Source: Gammaproteobacteria bacterium (GTDB lineage: Bacteria > Pseudomonadota > Gammaproteobacteria > UBA7966). Taken from it: DNA of 7,392 nucleotides. The notes under the pieces are model-generated. The model was not told where the DNA came from and did not search any database. It saw only the letters and a program-made list of their open reading frames with translations. Position 1 is the stretch's first letter. Each line of letters begins with the position of its first letter. The stretch lies in the NCBI GenBank assembly GCA_003485715.1, contig DNIF01000074.1:1-7392 (forward strand), read 5' to 3'. Made by a program: the position numbers and the translations under genes. Shown here piece after piece: positions 1-5,860 of the stretch.

Positions 1-389
1 ACACCATCGCCCTGCGCGAGGACGCGGCCTCGATCCAGCAGAAGCTCCGCACCATGCCCACCGACCCAGCGCGCGTGCGGCGCAGCGATCCGGGCGATCC
101 GGAGCGCTGTCCCGTCTGGCCCTGGCACAAGGTGTACTCCAATCCGGAGACGCGCACCTGGGTCGAACAGGGCTGCCGCTCGGCCGCCATCGGCTGCCTC
201 GACTGCAAGCAGCCCGTGATCGAGGGGGTACTCACGGAACTCGCCCCCGTCCGCGAGCGCGCCCAGGCCCTGGAGGCAGATCGCCGCACCCTCGACGACA
301 TCATCGAGCGCGGTGCGGAACGCGCCCGCGAGCTGGCGCACGAGACGCTCGACGATGTGCGCTCCAGCATGGGGCTGCTGTATCGATGA
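1..389 (+). CDS. trpS: Tryptophanyl-tRNA synthetase, C-terminal part (5' end outside window)
   Basis: This is the last ~128 codons of a class I aminoacyl-tRNA synthetase that charges tRNA-Trp with tryptophan in the cytoplasm. The frame is open from the window edge (first full codon at base 3), so the ATG at 54 is internal. Recognition rests on the C-terminal signature KLRTMPTDPARVRRSDPGDP, the RCPVW segment and the CRSAAIGCLDCK segment, all typical of long-form bacterial TrpRS. The catalytic HIGH- and KMSKS-type motifs lie upstream and cannot be seen. Four cysteines (codons at 108, 174, 195 and 204) are spaced C-x21-C-x6-C-x2-C, close to the iron-sulfur motif reported for Thermotoga TrpRS; cluster binding here is inference. 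The stop overlaps the scpA start as ATGA, suggesting co-transcription and coupled translation. Confidence 0.93.
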   Translation, partial: TIALREDAASIQQKLRTMPTDPARVRRSDPGDPERCPVWPWHKVYSNPETRTWVEQGCRSAAIGCLDCKQPVIEGVLTELAPVRERAQALEADRRTLDDIIERGAERARELAHETLDDVRSSMGLLYR

Positions 390-1231
390 CCGCGCTGCCG
401 GACGAACCTGTCGCAACGGAGGGGATGCCCGCGGGCACGAACGCGGAACCATCCCCGGCCGCAGCACCGGTCGCGCGGGTGCTCGGGGTGGACTGGCTCG
501 AACTCCCCGCTGATCTCTACATCCCACCCGACGCGCTGGAAGTGGTGCTGGAGGCCTTCGAGGGCCCGCTCGATCTGTTGCTCTACCTCATCCGCCGGCA
601 CAACGTGGATATCCTCGATATCCCCATCGCCGAGGTCACCGCGCAATACATGCGCTACGTGGCGCTGATGAAGGACCTGCGCCTCGAACTCGCGGCGGAA
701 TATCTGGTGATGGCGGCCATGCTGGCCGAGATCAAGTCGCGCATGCTGCTGCCGCGGCCCGCCCCGGTGGGCGAGGAAGAGCCGGATCCGCGGGCCGACC
801 TGGTGCGGCGGCTGCAGGAGTACGAGCGCTACAAGCGCGCCGCCGAGTCACTGGATGAGCGCCCGCGCATGGATCGCGATGTCTTCCCGGTGCAGGTGGA
901 GCTGCCGGAGATCCCACGCGAACGACCGCAGCCCATCGTGCAGCTCGATGCCATCCTCGCCGCCATGCGCGAGGTGCTGACGCGCGCGCGACTCAACGCC
1001 CGCCACGAGATCCGGCGCGAGCCGCTGTCGGTGCGGGCGCGCATGGCCGCCGTGCTCGAACACCTCGGTGAACGCCGTTTCGTCGCCTTCACCGCCCTGT
1101 TCACGGTGGAGGAGGGGCGAGCCGGTGTGGTGGTGACCCTGCTTGCGCTCCTGGAGCTGCTCCGGCAGGCGCTCATCGAGATCGTGCTCGATGAAGGGCG
1201 GGGCACGCTGCACGTGAAGGTGGCCGCATGA
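386..1231 (+). CDS. scpA: Segregation and condensation protein A (ScpA)
   Basis: ScpA is the kleisin subunit that bridges SMC heads and binds ScpB in the bacterial condensin complex on the nucleoid. The 281-residue product shows the family hallmark FEGPLDLLLYLIRR (residues 58-71), followed by DILDIPIAEVTAQYM and LAAEYLVMAAMLAEIKSRMLLP (102-123), which form the SMC-neck-binding helical region. A charged middle segment with LQEYERYK follows. A C-terminal winged-helix-like part (about 233-281) would contact the other SMC head. The first ~50 residues are an Ala/Pro-rich extension before the conserved core. The ATG at 386 overlaps the trpS stop by four bases and has no strong ribosome-binding site, consistent with coupling. 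An ATG at 425 lies directly behind a GGAGGGG run but is too close to be a better start. The stop overlaps scpB. Confidence 0.95.
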   Translation: MTALPDEPVATEGMPAGTNAEPSPAAAPVARVLGVDWLELPADLYIPPDALEVVLEAFEGPLDLLLYLIRRHNVDILDIPIAEVTAQYMRYVALMKDLRLELAAEYLVMAAMLAEIKSRMLLPRPAPVGEEEPDPRADLVRRLQEYERYKRAAESLDERPRMDRDVFPVQVELPEIPRERPQPIVQLDAILAAMREVLTRARLNARHEIRREPLSVRARMAAVLEHLGERRFVAFTALFTVEEGRAGVVVTLLALLELLRQALIEIVLDEGRGTLHVKVAA

Positions 1232-1989
1232 ATCCCGCGGCATTCAAGACTGCCATCGAGGCCGCGTTGTTCGCCGCTGAGGTACCGCTCGCGCCGGAGG
1301 CGCTGCTCGCCCTGTTCGACCCCGACCTCGGCCCGGTCCCGAGTCCCGAGGAAGTGGATGCGGCGCTGCATTTGCTGGCCGAGGATTGCGCGGGCCGGGC
1401 CATCGAACTGGTGCAGGTGGCGAGCGGCTGGCGCTACCAGGTACGGCAGTCGCACGCGCAATGGGTGGAACGCCTGCAGGCCGAGCGCCCGGGCCGCTAT
1501 TCGCGCGCGGCCATGGAGACCCTCGCCATCATCGCCTACCGGCAACCGGTCACTCGTGCGGAGATCGAGGACATCCGCGGCGTTGCCGTGTCCACCAACA
1601 TCATCCGCAGCCTGCTGGAACGCGAGTGGGTGCGCGTGGTGGGGCATCGCGAGGTGCCGGGGCGGCCGGCCGTTTACGCGACCACGCGGATTTTCCTCGA
1701 TTACTTCGGCCTCCGCTCGCTGGAACAACTGCCGAGTCTGGCCGAGTTGCTGCCGCCGGAGGAGGCGCTGCTCACGGCGGCCGGCCTGCCGCCGACCGGG
1801 GGCGAATTCACGCCACTGGAGGCGCCTGCCGGGGAGGACACGGAGGATCGCCCGGAGCTGCTGGCTGCGCCTGTCGGGGTCGTCCCGGGGGCTGCAGTGG
1901 GTGCAGTCGCGAGTGCCATGGATACGGTTGCTGACGCCTGCGCAGGCGCAGCAGTCGCCCCGATCAGCGCGGATACGGAGGCACTGTGA
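1228..1989 (+). CDS. scpB: Segregation and condensation protein B (ScpB)
   Basis: ScpB is the dimeric winged-helix partner of ScpA in the SMC-ScpAB condensin. Residues 1-80 make the first winged-helix region. The strongest family signature is RYSRAAMETLAIIAYRQPVT with EIEDIRGV (90-119), and GRPAVYATTRIFLDYFGL with LEQLPSL (145-171) closes the second domain. After about residue 175 the protein runs into an Ala/Gly/Glu-rich tail of some 75 residues with no recognisable domain, which makes it (253 aa) longer than compact ScpB proteins. The ATG at 1228 overlaps the scpA stop (ATGA) and has AGGTGG at 1218-1223 as a ribosome-binding site. The stop overlaps the rluB GTG. ScpA and ScpB made in equal amounts from one message fits their shared complex. 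Confidence 0.95.
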   Translation: MNPAAFKTAIEAALFAAEVPLAPEALLALFDPDLGPVPSPEEVDAALHLLAEDCAGRAIELVQVASGWRYQVRQSHAQWVERLQAERPGRYSRAAMETLAIIAYRQPVTRAEIEDIRGVAVSTNIIRSLLEREWVRVVGHREVPGRPAVYATTRIFLDYFGLRSLEQLPSLAELLPPEEALLTAAGLPPTGGEFTPLEAPAGEDTEDRPELLAAPVGVVPGAAVGAVASAMDTVADACAGAAVAPISADTEAL

Positions 1990-3188
1990 ACCCACGTGCG
2001 GGTGGTCGCCAGGGTGGCCGGGGACGGACACCGCGTGGCTCTGCGACGGGCCCGGTGGAACGGGAGGTATTGCCGGTGCAGCCGGTCCCGACGGCGGCTG
2101 GAGACGGTGAGCGTCTGCACAAGGTGCTGGCCCGCGCCGGTCTCGGCTCACGCCGTGAGATCGAGACCTGGATTCAGGCGGGCCGGGTGACGGTCAACGA
2201 TGTGGCCGTGACCACTGGGCAGGTGTTCCATGCCGGTGACGTCATTGCCATCGACGGCCGGCGCGTACCGAAATGGAAACTCGAGGCCATCGAACGGCGC
2301 GTGCTCGCCTACTACAAGCCGGTGGGCGAGATCTGCACACGCCAGGATGAGGAGGGCCGGCCCACGGTCTTCGAGCACCTCCCGCGCCTGCGCCAGGGTC
2401 GCTGGGTGGTGATCGGCCGCCTGGACCTCAACAGCCAGGGTCTGCTGCTCTTCACCAACGACGGTGAGCTGGCGCACGGCCTGATGCACCCCTCGCGCGA
2501 GGTCGAGCGCGAGTACGCCGTGCGCGTTCTGGGCGAGTTCCCCCCGGTGCTGCAGCAGAAGTTGCTGGACGGCGTAGAACTCGACGATGGCCCGGCACAC
2601 TTCGATCGTCTGCTGGAGGCGGGCGGCGAGGGGGCCAATCAGTGGTGGCATGTGATGCTGCGCGAGGGCCGCCAGCGCGAAGTACGGCGTCTGTTCGAGG
2701 CCGTCGGGCTCACCGTCAGCCGCCTCATCCGTTTCCGCTATGGCAGTTGCGTGCTTACCCGGGCCCACCGCACCGGGCACATCTGGGAACTCGATGCGGC
2801 AGAGGTGGATGCGCTCGCCGAACTGGCCGGTCTGCCGCCAGCCCCTGCGCCGAAGCGGCCGGCGCCGGGGCGTCAGCGCGGTGTCGGGCGAACGGTAGGT
2901 AATGAGGTCCGACGCACGGGGCGGGCTGGTTCCGGGCGGGAGCAGCGCGCGAGCGCGAGTGACGGCACCATGCGTGCGCCGAGATCTCCCGCAACCCGGG
3001 CGGGTGCCGCCGTAGCGGCATCCGGGCGTGGGCCCGGGACACCCGGCAGGCCGTCGGGCAAAGGGGGGGGCAGCGCGGGTCGCAGTGGTCCAACACCGGG
3101 GTCGTCCAGGGCGGCACCCCGCGGGCCAAACCGCGGGCCATCCGGGGGGGCATCCGCGGGTCGGCCCGGCAGCAAGGGCCGGCGCTGA
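1986..3188 (+). CDS. rluB: 23S rRNA pseudouridine(2605) synthase RluB-like, with long basic tail
   Basis: This RsuA/RluB-family enzyme converts a uridine in 23S rRNA (U2605, E. coli numbering, for RluB) to pseudouridine during ribosome assembly. An N-terminal S4 RNA-binding domain spans about 42-90 (ERLHKVLARAGLGSRREIE). The catalytic motif GRLDLNSQGLLLFTNDG is at 144-160, with nucleophile Asp147. The family C-terminal motif EGRQREVRRLFEAVG is at 227-241, followed by VSRLIRFRYG. Residues ~281-400 are a low-complexity Gly/Arg/Pro/Ser tail, strongly basic and probably disordered, as RluB-type proteins often have. The GTG at 1986 overlaps the scpB stop and follows GGAGG (1977-1981). A second in-frame GTG at 2076 (Val31) also has a strong site and would remove only the poorly conserved leader. 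The exact target uridine is inferred from the family; RluE/RluF or RsuA identity is less likely given the tail and context. Confidence 0.93.
   Translation: MNPRAGGRQGGRGRTPRGSATGPVEREVLPVQPVPTAAGDGERLHKVLARAGLGSRREIETWIQAGRVTVNDVAVTTGQVFHAGDVIAIDGRRVPKWKLEAIERRVLAYYKPVGEICTRQDEEGRPTVFEHLPRLRQGRWVVIGRLDLNSQGLLLFTNDGELAHGLMHPSREVEREYAVRVLGEFPPVLQQKLLDGVELDDGPAHFDRLLEAGGEGANQWWHVMLREGRQREVRRLFEAVGLTVSRLIRFRYGSCVLTRAHRTGHIWELDAAEVDALAELAGLPPAPAPKRPAPGRQRGVGRTVGNEVRRTGRAGSGREQRASASDGTMRAPRSPATRAGAAVAASGRGPGTPGRPSGKGGGSAGRSGPTPGSSRAAPRGPNRGPSGGASAGRPGSKGRR
2062..2067 (+). promoter_or_regulatory. Internal ribosome-binding site marking an alternative rluB start
   Basis: GGGAGG lies 8 bases before an in-frame GTG at 2076, within the first 31 codons of the longer rluB reading. 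The conserved S4 domain begins only at about residue 42, so the shorter form would still be complete. The sequence alone cannot decide between this start and the coupled GTG at 1986. Confidence 0.4.
3063..3070 (+). repeat. rluB: 8-base G run in rluB tail coding region
   Basis: Eight consecutive G lie in codons for Lys-Gly-Gly-Gly of the low-complexity tail. The frame stays open through it as written. Such runs are prone to slippage in cells and to sequencing error. A shift here would change only the last ~40 residues, outside the catalytic domain. Confidence 0.8.
3144..3150 (+). repeat. rluB: 7-base G run in rluB tail coding region
   Basis: Seven consecutive G lie 73 bases after the 8-base run, in Ser-Gly-Gly codons near the end of rluB. 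Three copies of CCGCGGG (starting at about 3119, 3131 and 3154) surround it, showing the repetitive make-up of this tail. Confidence 0.75.
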
Positions 3189-3227
3189 CGGCCCCGCCGG
3201 GCGCCCGTTTGCTGCAGAAGATCCGTC

Positions 3228-3935
3228 GTGTCGCGGCCGTCGCCCCCGCCACCGGAAACCCGGCCCGGCCCCGCGCGCACTGGCGCGCGGCGGCTCGTCA
3301 GCCTGCACGCTGCGCTTGCGGACGCCTTCGGCCAGATGGTCTGGTGGCCGGCCGAATCGCCCTTCGAGGTGCTGGTCGGCGCAGTGCTGACGCAGAACAC
3401 GGCCTGGGTGAACGTGGAGCGCGCCATCGATCGCCTGCGCGCGGCGGGTGCGCTCACCGCGGTCGAACTGCTCGCCCGCCCCGAGAGCGAGATCGCCGAT
3501 CTCATTCGCCCGGCGGGTTACTTCAACGTGAAGGCCGTGCGGCTTCGGGCCGCCTGCCGCTGGTGGCTTGCGGAGGCGGCCACGGCCGCCTCGCAGGACA
3601 CGGCGTCACTCAGGCGCTCGCTGCTGGCGGTGCATGGCATCGGGCCCGAAACGGCCGATGACATCCTGCTCTATGCCTTCGAGCGCCCGGTATTCGTCGT
3701 GGATGCCTACACCCGGCGCCTGTTTGCCCGCTTCGGTCTGCCGCAGCACGACGCCGCCTACGACCTGCTGCGAGGCTGGGTGGAGGGCGTACTCGGCCCC
3801 GACGTGCCCGCATTCGGTCAGTTGCATGCCCGCATCGTCGAGCTCTGCAAGAACCATTGCCGCCCGCGGCCGCGCTGCGGGGAATGTCCCCTCGCGGCCA
3901 CGTGCCCGCGTCTGGGCGTGGTGGCTGGAGACTGA
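3228..3935 (+). CDS. Endonuclease III-like DNA glycosylase (COG2231/MagIII type)
   Basis: This is a helix-hairpin-helix-GPD superfamily DNA glycosylase, expected to excise a damaged base in base-excision repair. After a Pro-rich leader, WWPAESPFEVLVGAVLTQNT (39-58) and AW mark the family. The HhH is VHGIGPETADDILLYA (135-150), and the catalytic aspartate is Asp159 in FVVDAYTRRLFARFG. Cysteines 211, 217, 220 and 226 (C-x5-C-x2-C-x5-C) look like an iron-sulfur ligand set, one residue tighter than the C-x6-C-x2-C-x5-C of E. coli Nth. The position of the Nth lyase Lys120 is Glu141, which argues for a monofunctional glycosylase without beta-lyase activity. Relatives include Helicobacter MagIII (3-methyladenine), but the substrate here is unknown. 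The GTG at 3228 is the only good start after the rluB stop 40 bases upstream; AGAAG at 3216-3220 is a weak ribosome-binding site. Confidence 0.88.
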   Translation: MSRPSPPPPETRPGPARTGARRLVSLHAALADAFGQMVWWPAESPFEVLVGAVLTQNTAWVNVERAIDRLRAAGALTAVELLARPESEIADLIRPAGYFNVKAVRLRAACRWWLAEAATAASQDTASLRRSLLAVHGIGPETADDILLYAFERPVFVVDAYTRRLFARFGLPQHDAAYDLLRGWVEGVLGPDVPAFGQLHARIVELCKNHCRPRPRCGECPLAATCPRLGVVAGD

Positions 3936-3948
3936 GGCGCGCTGCACC

Positions 3949-3976
3949 GGGCACCGTCGGCTCTCCGACCTTGCCC
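3949..3976 (+). terminator. Stem-loop just after the DNA glycosylase gene (possible terminator, no U-run)
   Basis: Thirteen bases after the glycosylase stop, GGGCA-CC-GTCGG-CTCT-CCGAC-CT-TGCCC can fold into a stem of two 5-bp segments around a small internal loop, closed by a 4-base loop. No T-run follows, so it is not a classical intrinsic terminator. It might protect the 3' end or act with a termination factor. Its 3' arm overlaps the -35 of a possible downstream promoter. Confidence 0.35.
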
Positions 3977-3999
3977 TGCGCTCCCGGCCCGTCTATTGA
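3971..3999 (+). promoter_or_regulatory. Possible sigma70-type promoter for the FMN-binding gene
   Basis: TTGCCC (3971-3976) and TATTGA (3994-3999) are separated by 17 bases, about 100 bases before the next start codon. The -35 matches 4 of 6 consensus positions and the -10 only 3 of 6, so this is tentative. The same TTGCCC hexamer occurs in the better candidate upstream of tpiA. Confidence 0.28.
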
Positions 4000-4098
4000 A
4001 AGCTACTGCGGCTCACCACAACCACGCGCACGCGTCGCCCCGCAAGCTGCCCCCGCCGCACCGGCATGCTGCCGTGAGGCCCTTCGGAGGATCTGCCC

Positions 4099-4758
4099 AT
4101 GAGCCAACTGTTTGCCGAATCCCATCGCAGCCTGCAGGACGCCTTCGGCACGCGCGCGCTCGCCGATCGCATCGAAGAGCTGGCCGTGGCCACCGCCTTC
4201 GATGACTACTCCCGCGCCTTCATCGAGTCGCGCGACATGTTCTTCCTCGCCACGGTGGATGCCGAGGGCCGGCCCACGGTGTCCTACAAGGGTGGCGATC
4301 CGGGCTTCGTGCGGGTGCAGGACGCCTCCACGCTCGTCTTCCCGAGCTACGACGGCAACGGCATGTACCTTTCCATGGGCAATCTGTCGCAGATGCCGGA
4401 GGTCGGGCTGCTGTTCATCGCCTTCGATCGGCCCTATCGCCTGCGGGTACAGGGCCGGGCGCGTCTGTCCCGGGAGGCAGCCGACCTCGCGCTCTTCCCG
4501 GAGGCCGAACTCGTGGTGCGGGTGGAGGCCACCCGGATCTGGCCGAACTGCCCGCGCTACGTGCATCGCTACGAGAAGGTGCAGGCCTCGCGCTATGTAC
4601 CGCGCAGCGGCTGCGAAACCCCGCTGGCCACCTGGAAACGGGTGGATGTCCTGCAGGACGTGCTGCCGGCGGCGGTCACCGCACAGGCCGCTGCCACCGG
4701 CACCATCGGCCTCGACACCTGGATGCAGAAGGTGGTGACGGGCGACCCGGAGGCCTGA
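4099..4758 (+). CDS. Pyridoxamine 5'-phosphate oxidase-like FMN-binding split-barrel protein
   Basis: The 219-residue product belongs to the PNPOx-like split-barrel flavoproteins (COG3576-like), small cytoplasmic proteins expected to bind FMN or a related flavin. The actual substrate is unknown, and it should not be read as a true PdxH. The core is DMFFLATVDAEGRPTVSYKG (46-65) with GDPGFVRV, then FPSYDGNGMYLSMGN (81-95), LLFIAFDRPYRLRVQGRARL and, near the C-terminal side, WPNCPRYVHRYEK (148-160), a motif typical of this subgroup. An N-terminal helical lead (1-45) precedes the barrel. GGAGG at 4086-4090, 8 bases before the ATG, supports the start. It stands alone: 163 bases separate it from the upstream gene, and the next gene is convergent, 51 bases away, with no evident intrinsic terminator between. 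Confidence 0.85.
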   Translation: MSQLFAESHRSLQDAFGTRALADRIEELAVATAFDDYSRAFIESRDMFFLATVDAEGRPTVSYKGGDPGFVRVQDASTLVFPSYDGNGMYLSMGNLSQMPEVGLLFIAFDRPYRLRVQGRARLSREAADLALFPEAELVVRVEATRIWPNCPRYVHRYEKVQASRYVPRSGCETPLATWKRVDVLQDVLPAAVTAQAAATGTIGLDTWMQKVVTGDPEA

Positions 4759-4809
4759 GCGTTCGGGGCAGAGTCGCGGGTGATGGGTCTGGTGCTGGGC
4801 GGGGAGGGG

Positions 4810-5025
4810 TCAGGGCTCGCTGTCATCCGGAGTCGGTGGCTCCAGGACGCCCGGTGACCGTGCCGCAGCCGGCTGGATCTGCTCGAGGACCCCGTCACGA
4901 CTGATGACCAGCGCCGTGCCGGTCTGCCGCGCCAGTTCGCGTGCGCGTTGCGCGGCGCGCAGCATTGCAGCCATCGACAGGCGCAGATCGGCATCTCGGG
5001 CCGTCTCGATGGGTCGCTCGTTCAT
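4810..5025 (-). CDS. Small protein paired with zeta-like kinase, possible antitoxin
   Basis: This 71-residue protein has no domain I can name with certainty. A helical, Arg/Ala-rich segment (residues ~13-34, LSMAAMLRAAQRARELARQT) is followed by a short strand-like part, GTALVISRDGVLEQI (36-50), and a Pro/acidic tail. Small proteins of the pattern 'RAAxRARxxAxxTGTxLVxxRDG' are, from memory, often found next to zeta-toxin-like kinases. Its ATG overlaps the kinase stop (ATGA), so the two are almost certainly translated from one message. The sequence before the ATG includes GGAG and GAGAAG as ribosome-binding options. An antitoxin or regulatory-partner role is inferred from size and linkage only. 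Its place downstream of the kinase is the reverse of classical epsilon-zeta and PezAT operons. Confidence 0.72.
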   Translation of the reverse strand: MNERPIETARDADLRLSMAAMLRAAQRARELARQTGTALVISRDGVLEQIQPAAARSPGVLEPPTPDDSEP

Positions 5026-5546
5026 GGCTTCTCGCTCCAGTCCAGCAGTCGCGGCTGGGCACCGGCGTTGTCGTACAGCGCCCAGGCATCCACCAGGGGC
5101 GCATAAAGACGCTGGAAGTTCTGGCGACCGGCGGCAAAACGCCGACGGATCGTGTCCTCAGGAATGTGATGTCCGCCCTGGCGGACGCGTTGTGCGACGC
5201 GGGCGATGGCTTCCTCGGGGCTGTCGAGCCGTAGGAAAATCAGTTTGACGCAGTAGCCGGCGGCCTGCCAGGCACGGATGTGGTGCAGGTAGCCGCGCCC
5301 CGCCAATGTGGTCTCGAAGGCAAAGCTCACGCGGGCCGCGAAGTGCCGTGCCAGCTCCTGCAACATCAGACGCCCGGCATGCACCGCGGCCGTCTCGGGG
5401 GCAAACGGTGACAGTCCGGCGGCGATCAGGTCGGCATTGATGAACACCAGACACCCTGCCTCGTTGGGCAGAAACTCGCGCGCAAAGGTCGTCTTGCCCG
5501 CGCCATTGGGCCCGGCGAGGATGATGACCTTGCGCGCATCCGCCAC
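5022..5546 (-). CDS. Zeta-toxin-like P-loop kinase (COG4185-type)
   Basis: The 174-residue product is a P-loop NTPase of the zeta-toxin/COG4185 group. Walker A is GPNGAGKT (12-19, Lys18). FINADLIAAGLSPF (35-48) supplies Asp39, which aligns by motif with the catalytic Asp of zeta toxins. FETTLAG (77-83) and the Arg-rich HHIPEDTIRRRFAAGRQNF (126-144) complete the usual lid and phosphate-binding set. Classical zeta toxins phosphorylate UDP-N-acetylglucosamine and block cell-wall synthesis; many COG4185 members have unknown substrates. The frame is open far upstream, but the fold begins right at this GTG, which has GGAG 8 bases before it. Upstream codons are Pro/Arg/Ser-rich without family similarity, so the short form is chosen. 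It is the first gene of a two-gene unit with the overlapping small protein and is divergent from tpiA. Confidence 0.85.
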   Translation of the reverse strand: MADARKVIILAGPNGAGKTTFAREFLPNEAGCLVFINADLIAAGLSPFAPETAAVHAGRLMLQELARHFAARVSFAFETTLAGRGYLHHIRAWQAAGYCVKLIFLRLDSPEEAIARVAQRVRQGGHHIPEDTIRRRFAAGRQNFQRLYAPLVDAWALYDNAGAQPRLLDWSEKP

Positions 5547-5554
5547 CGCTATGG

Positions 5555-5558
5555 CTCC
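5555..5558 (-). promoter_or_regulatory. Ribosome-binding site deciding the zeta-like kinase start
   Basis: On the - strand, GGAG is followed by 8 bases (CCATAGCG) and then the GTG at 5546. This spacing, and the P-loop strand beginning five residues later, fix the start and shorten the open frame by 162 codons. Confidence 0.6.
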
Positions 5559-5581
5559 AGTGCAAACGGCGTCCGTGGCCA

Positions 5582-5599
5582 CGCCCAGGGGCCTGGGCG
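5582..5599. promoter_or_regulatory. 18-base inverted repeat, possible operator of the kinase module
   Basis: CGCCCAGG-GG-CCTGGGCG has perfect 8-bp arms around a 2-base centre. It lies 36 bases upstream of the kinase GTG, inside the presumed leader or promoter region. The arms are typical in size for a dimeric repressor site. Autoregulation is common for toxin-antitoxin operons, but the small partner shows no clear DNA-binding domain, so the binder is unknown. It could also be an RNA hairpin in the leader, or chance in GC-rich DNA. Confidence 0.4.
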
Positions 5600-5790
5600 A
5601 CGTGCTCGACCGCAACACATGGTTCAGCAGTTTCGGTGTCGGCCTTGGCAGATCGGCACCGACCAGGGTGGAGCGAGTCGGCCGAGAGTCTATCAGCGGG
5701 GCTCCCGGGCCCCAACGGCGGCACCCCGGCGCGCAGCACGACCCAGAAGCCAAGAGGGCCTGGGGTGAGGGCTGGTGCGCCGCAGCGCGT

Positions 5791-5819
5791 TTGCCCGGCG
5801 GGCCGGGCTCGCTTATGCT
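5791..5819 (+). promoter_or_regulatory. Probable sigma70-type promoter for tpiA-secG
   Basis: TTGCCC (5791-5796) and TATGCT (5814-5819) are 17 bases apart, each matching 4 of 6 consensus positions, about 50 bases before the tpiA GTG. A perfect dyad, GCCCGG-CGGG-CCGGGC (5793-5808), overlaps the -35 and most of the spacer and could bind a regulator, though none is identifiable. The AT content here is clearly above the surrounding DNA. Confidence 0.5.
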
Positions 5820-5853
5820 CCTCGGCCTTTTTGACGGCCCTTTCCTGTGGCCC

Positions 5854-5860
5854 GGTGGAG
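5854..5860 (+). promoter_or_regulatory. tpiA: Ribosome-binding site deciding the tpiA start
   Basis: GGTGGAG lies 8 bases before the GTG at 5869. The open frame extends over 500 bases further upstream, but the isomerase fold begins at LVAGNWKMHG only eight residues after this GTG, so this is the natural start. Confidence 0.7.

Noticed and set aside
829..2151. Long - strand open frame (440 codons) opposite scpA/scpB
   Set aside because: It is antisense to two well-recognised genes, is rich in Arg/Ser/Pro/His, has no family motifs and is explained by high GC at third codon positions.
2148..3308. Long - strand open frame (386 codons) opposite rluB
   Set aside because: Antisense shadow of a gene with clear catalytic motifs; its 4-base overlap with the previous antisense frame is a by-product of GC-rich codon use.
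4759..4809. Shared bidirectional terminator between the convergent genes
   Set aside because: The 51 bases are G-rich on one strand and show no stem of useful length.
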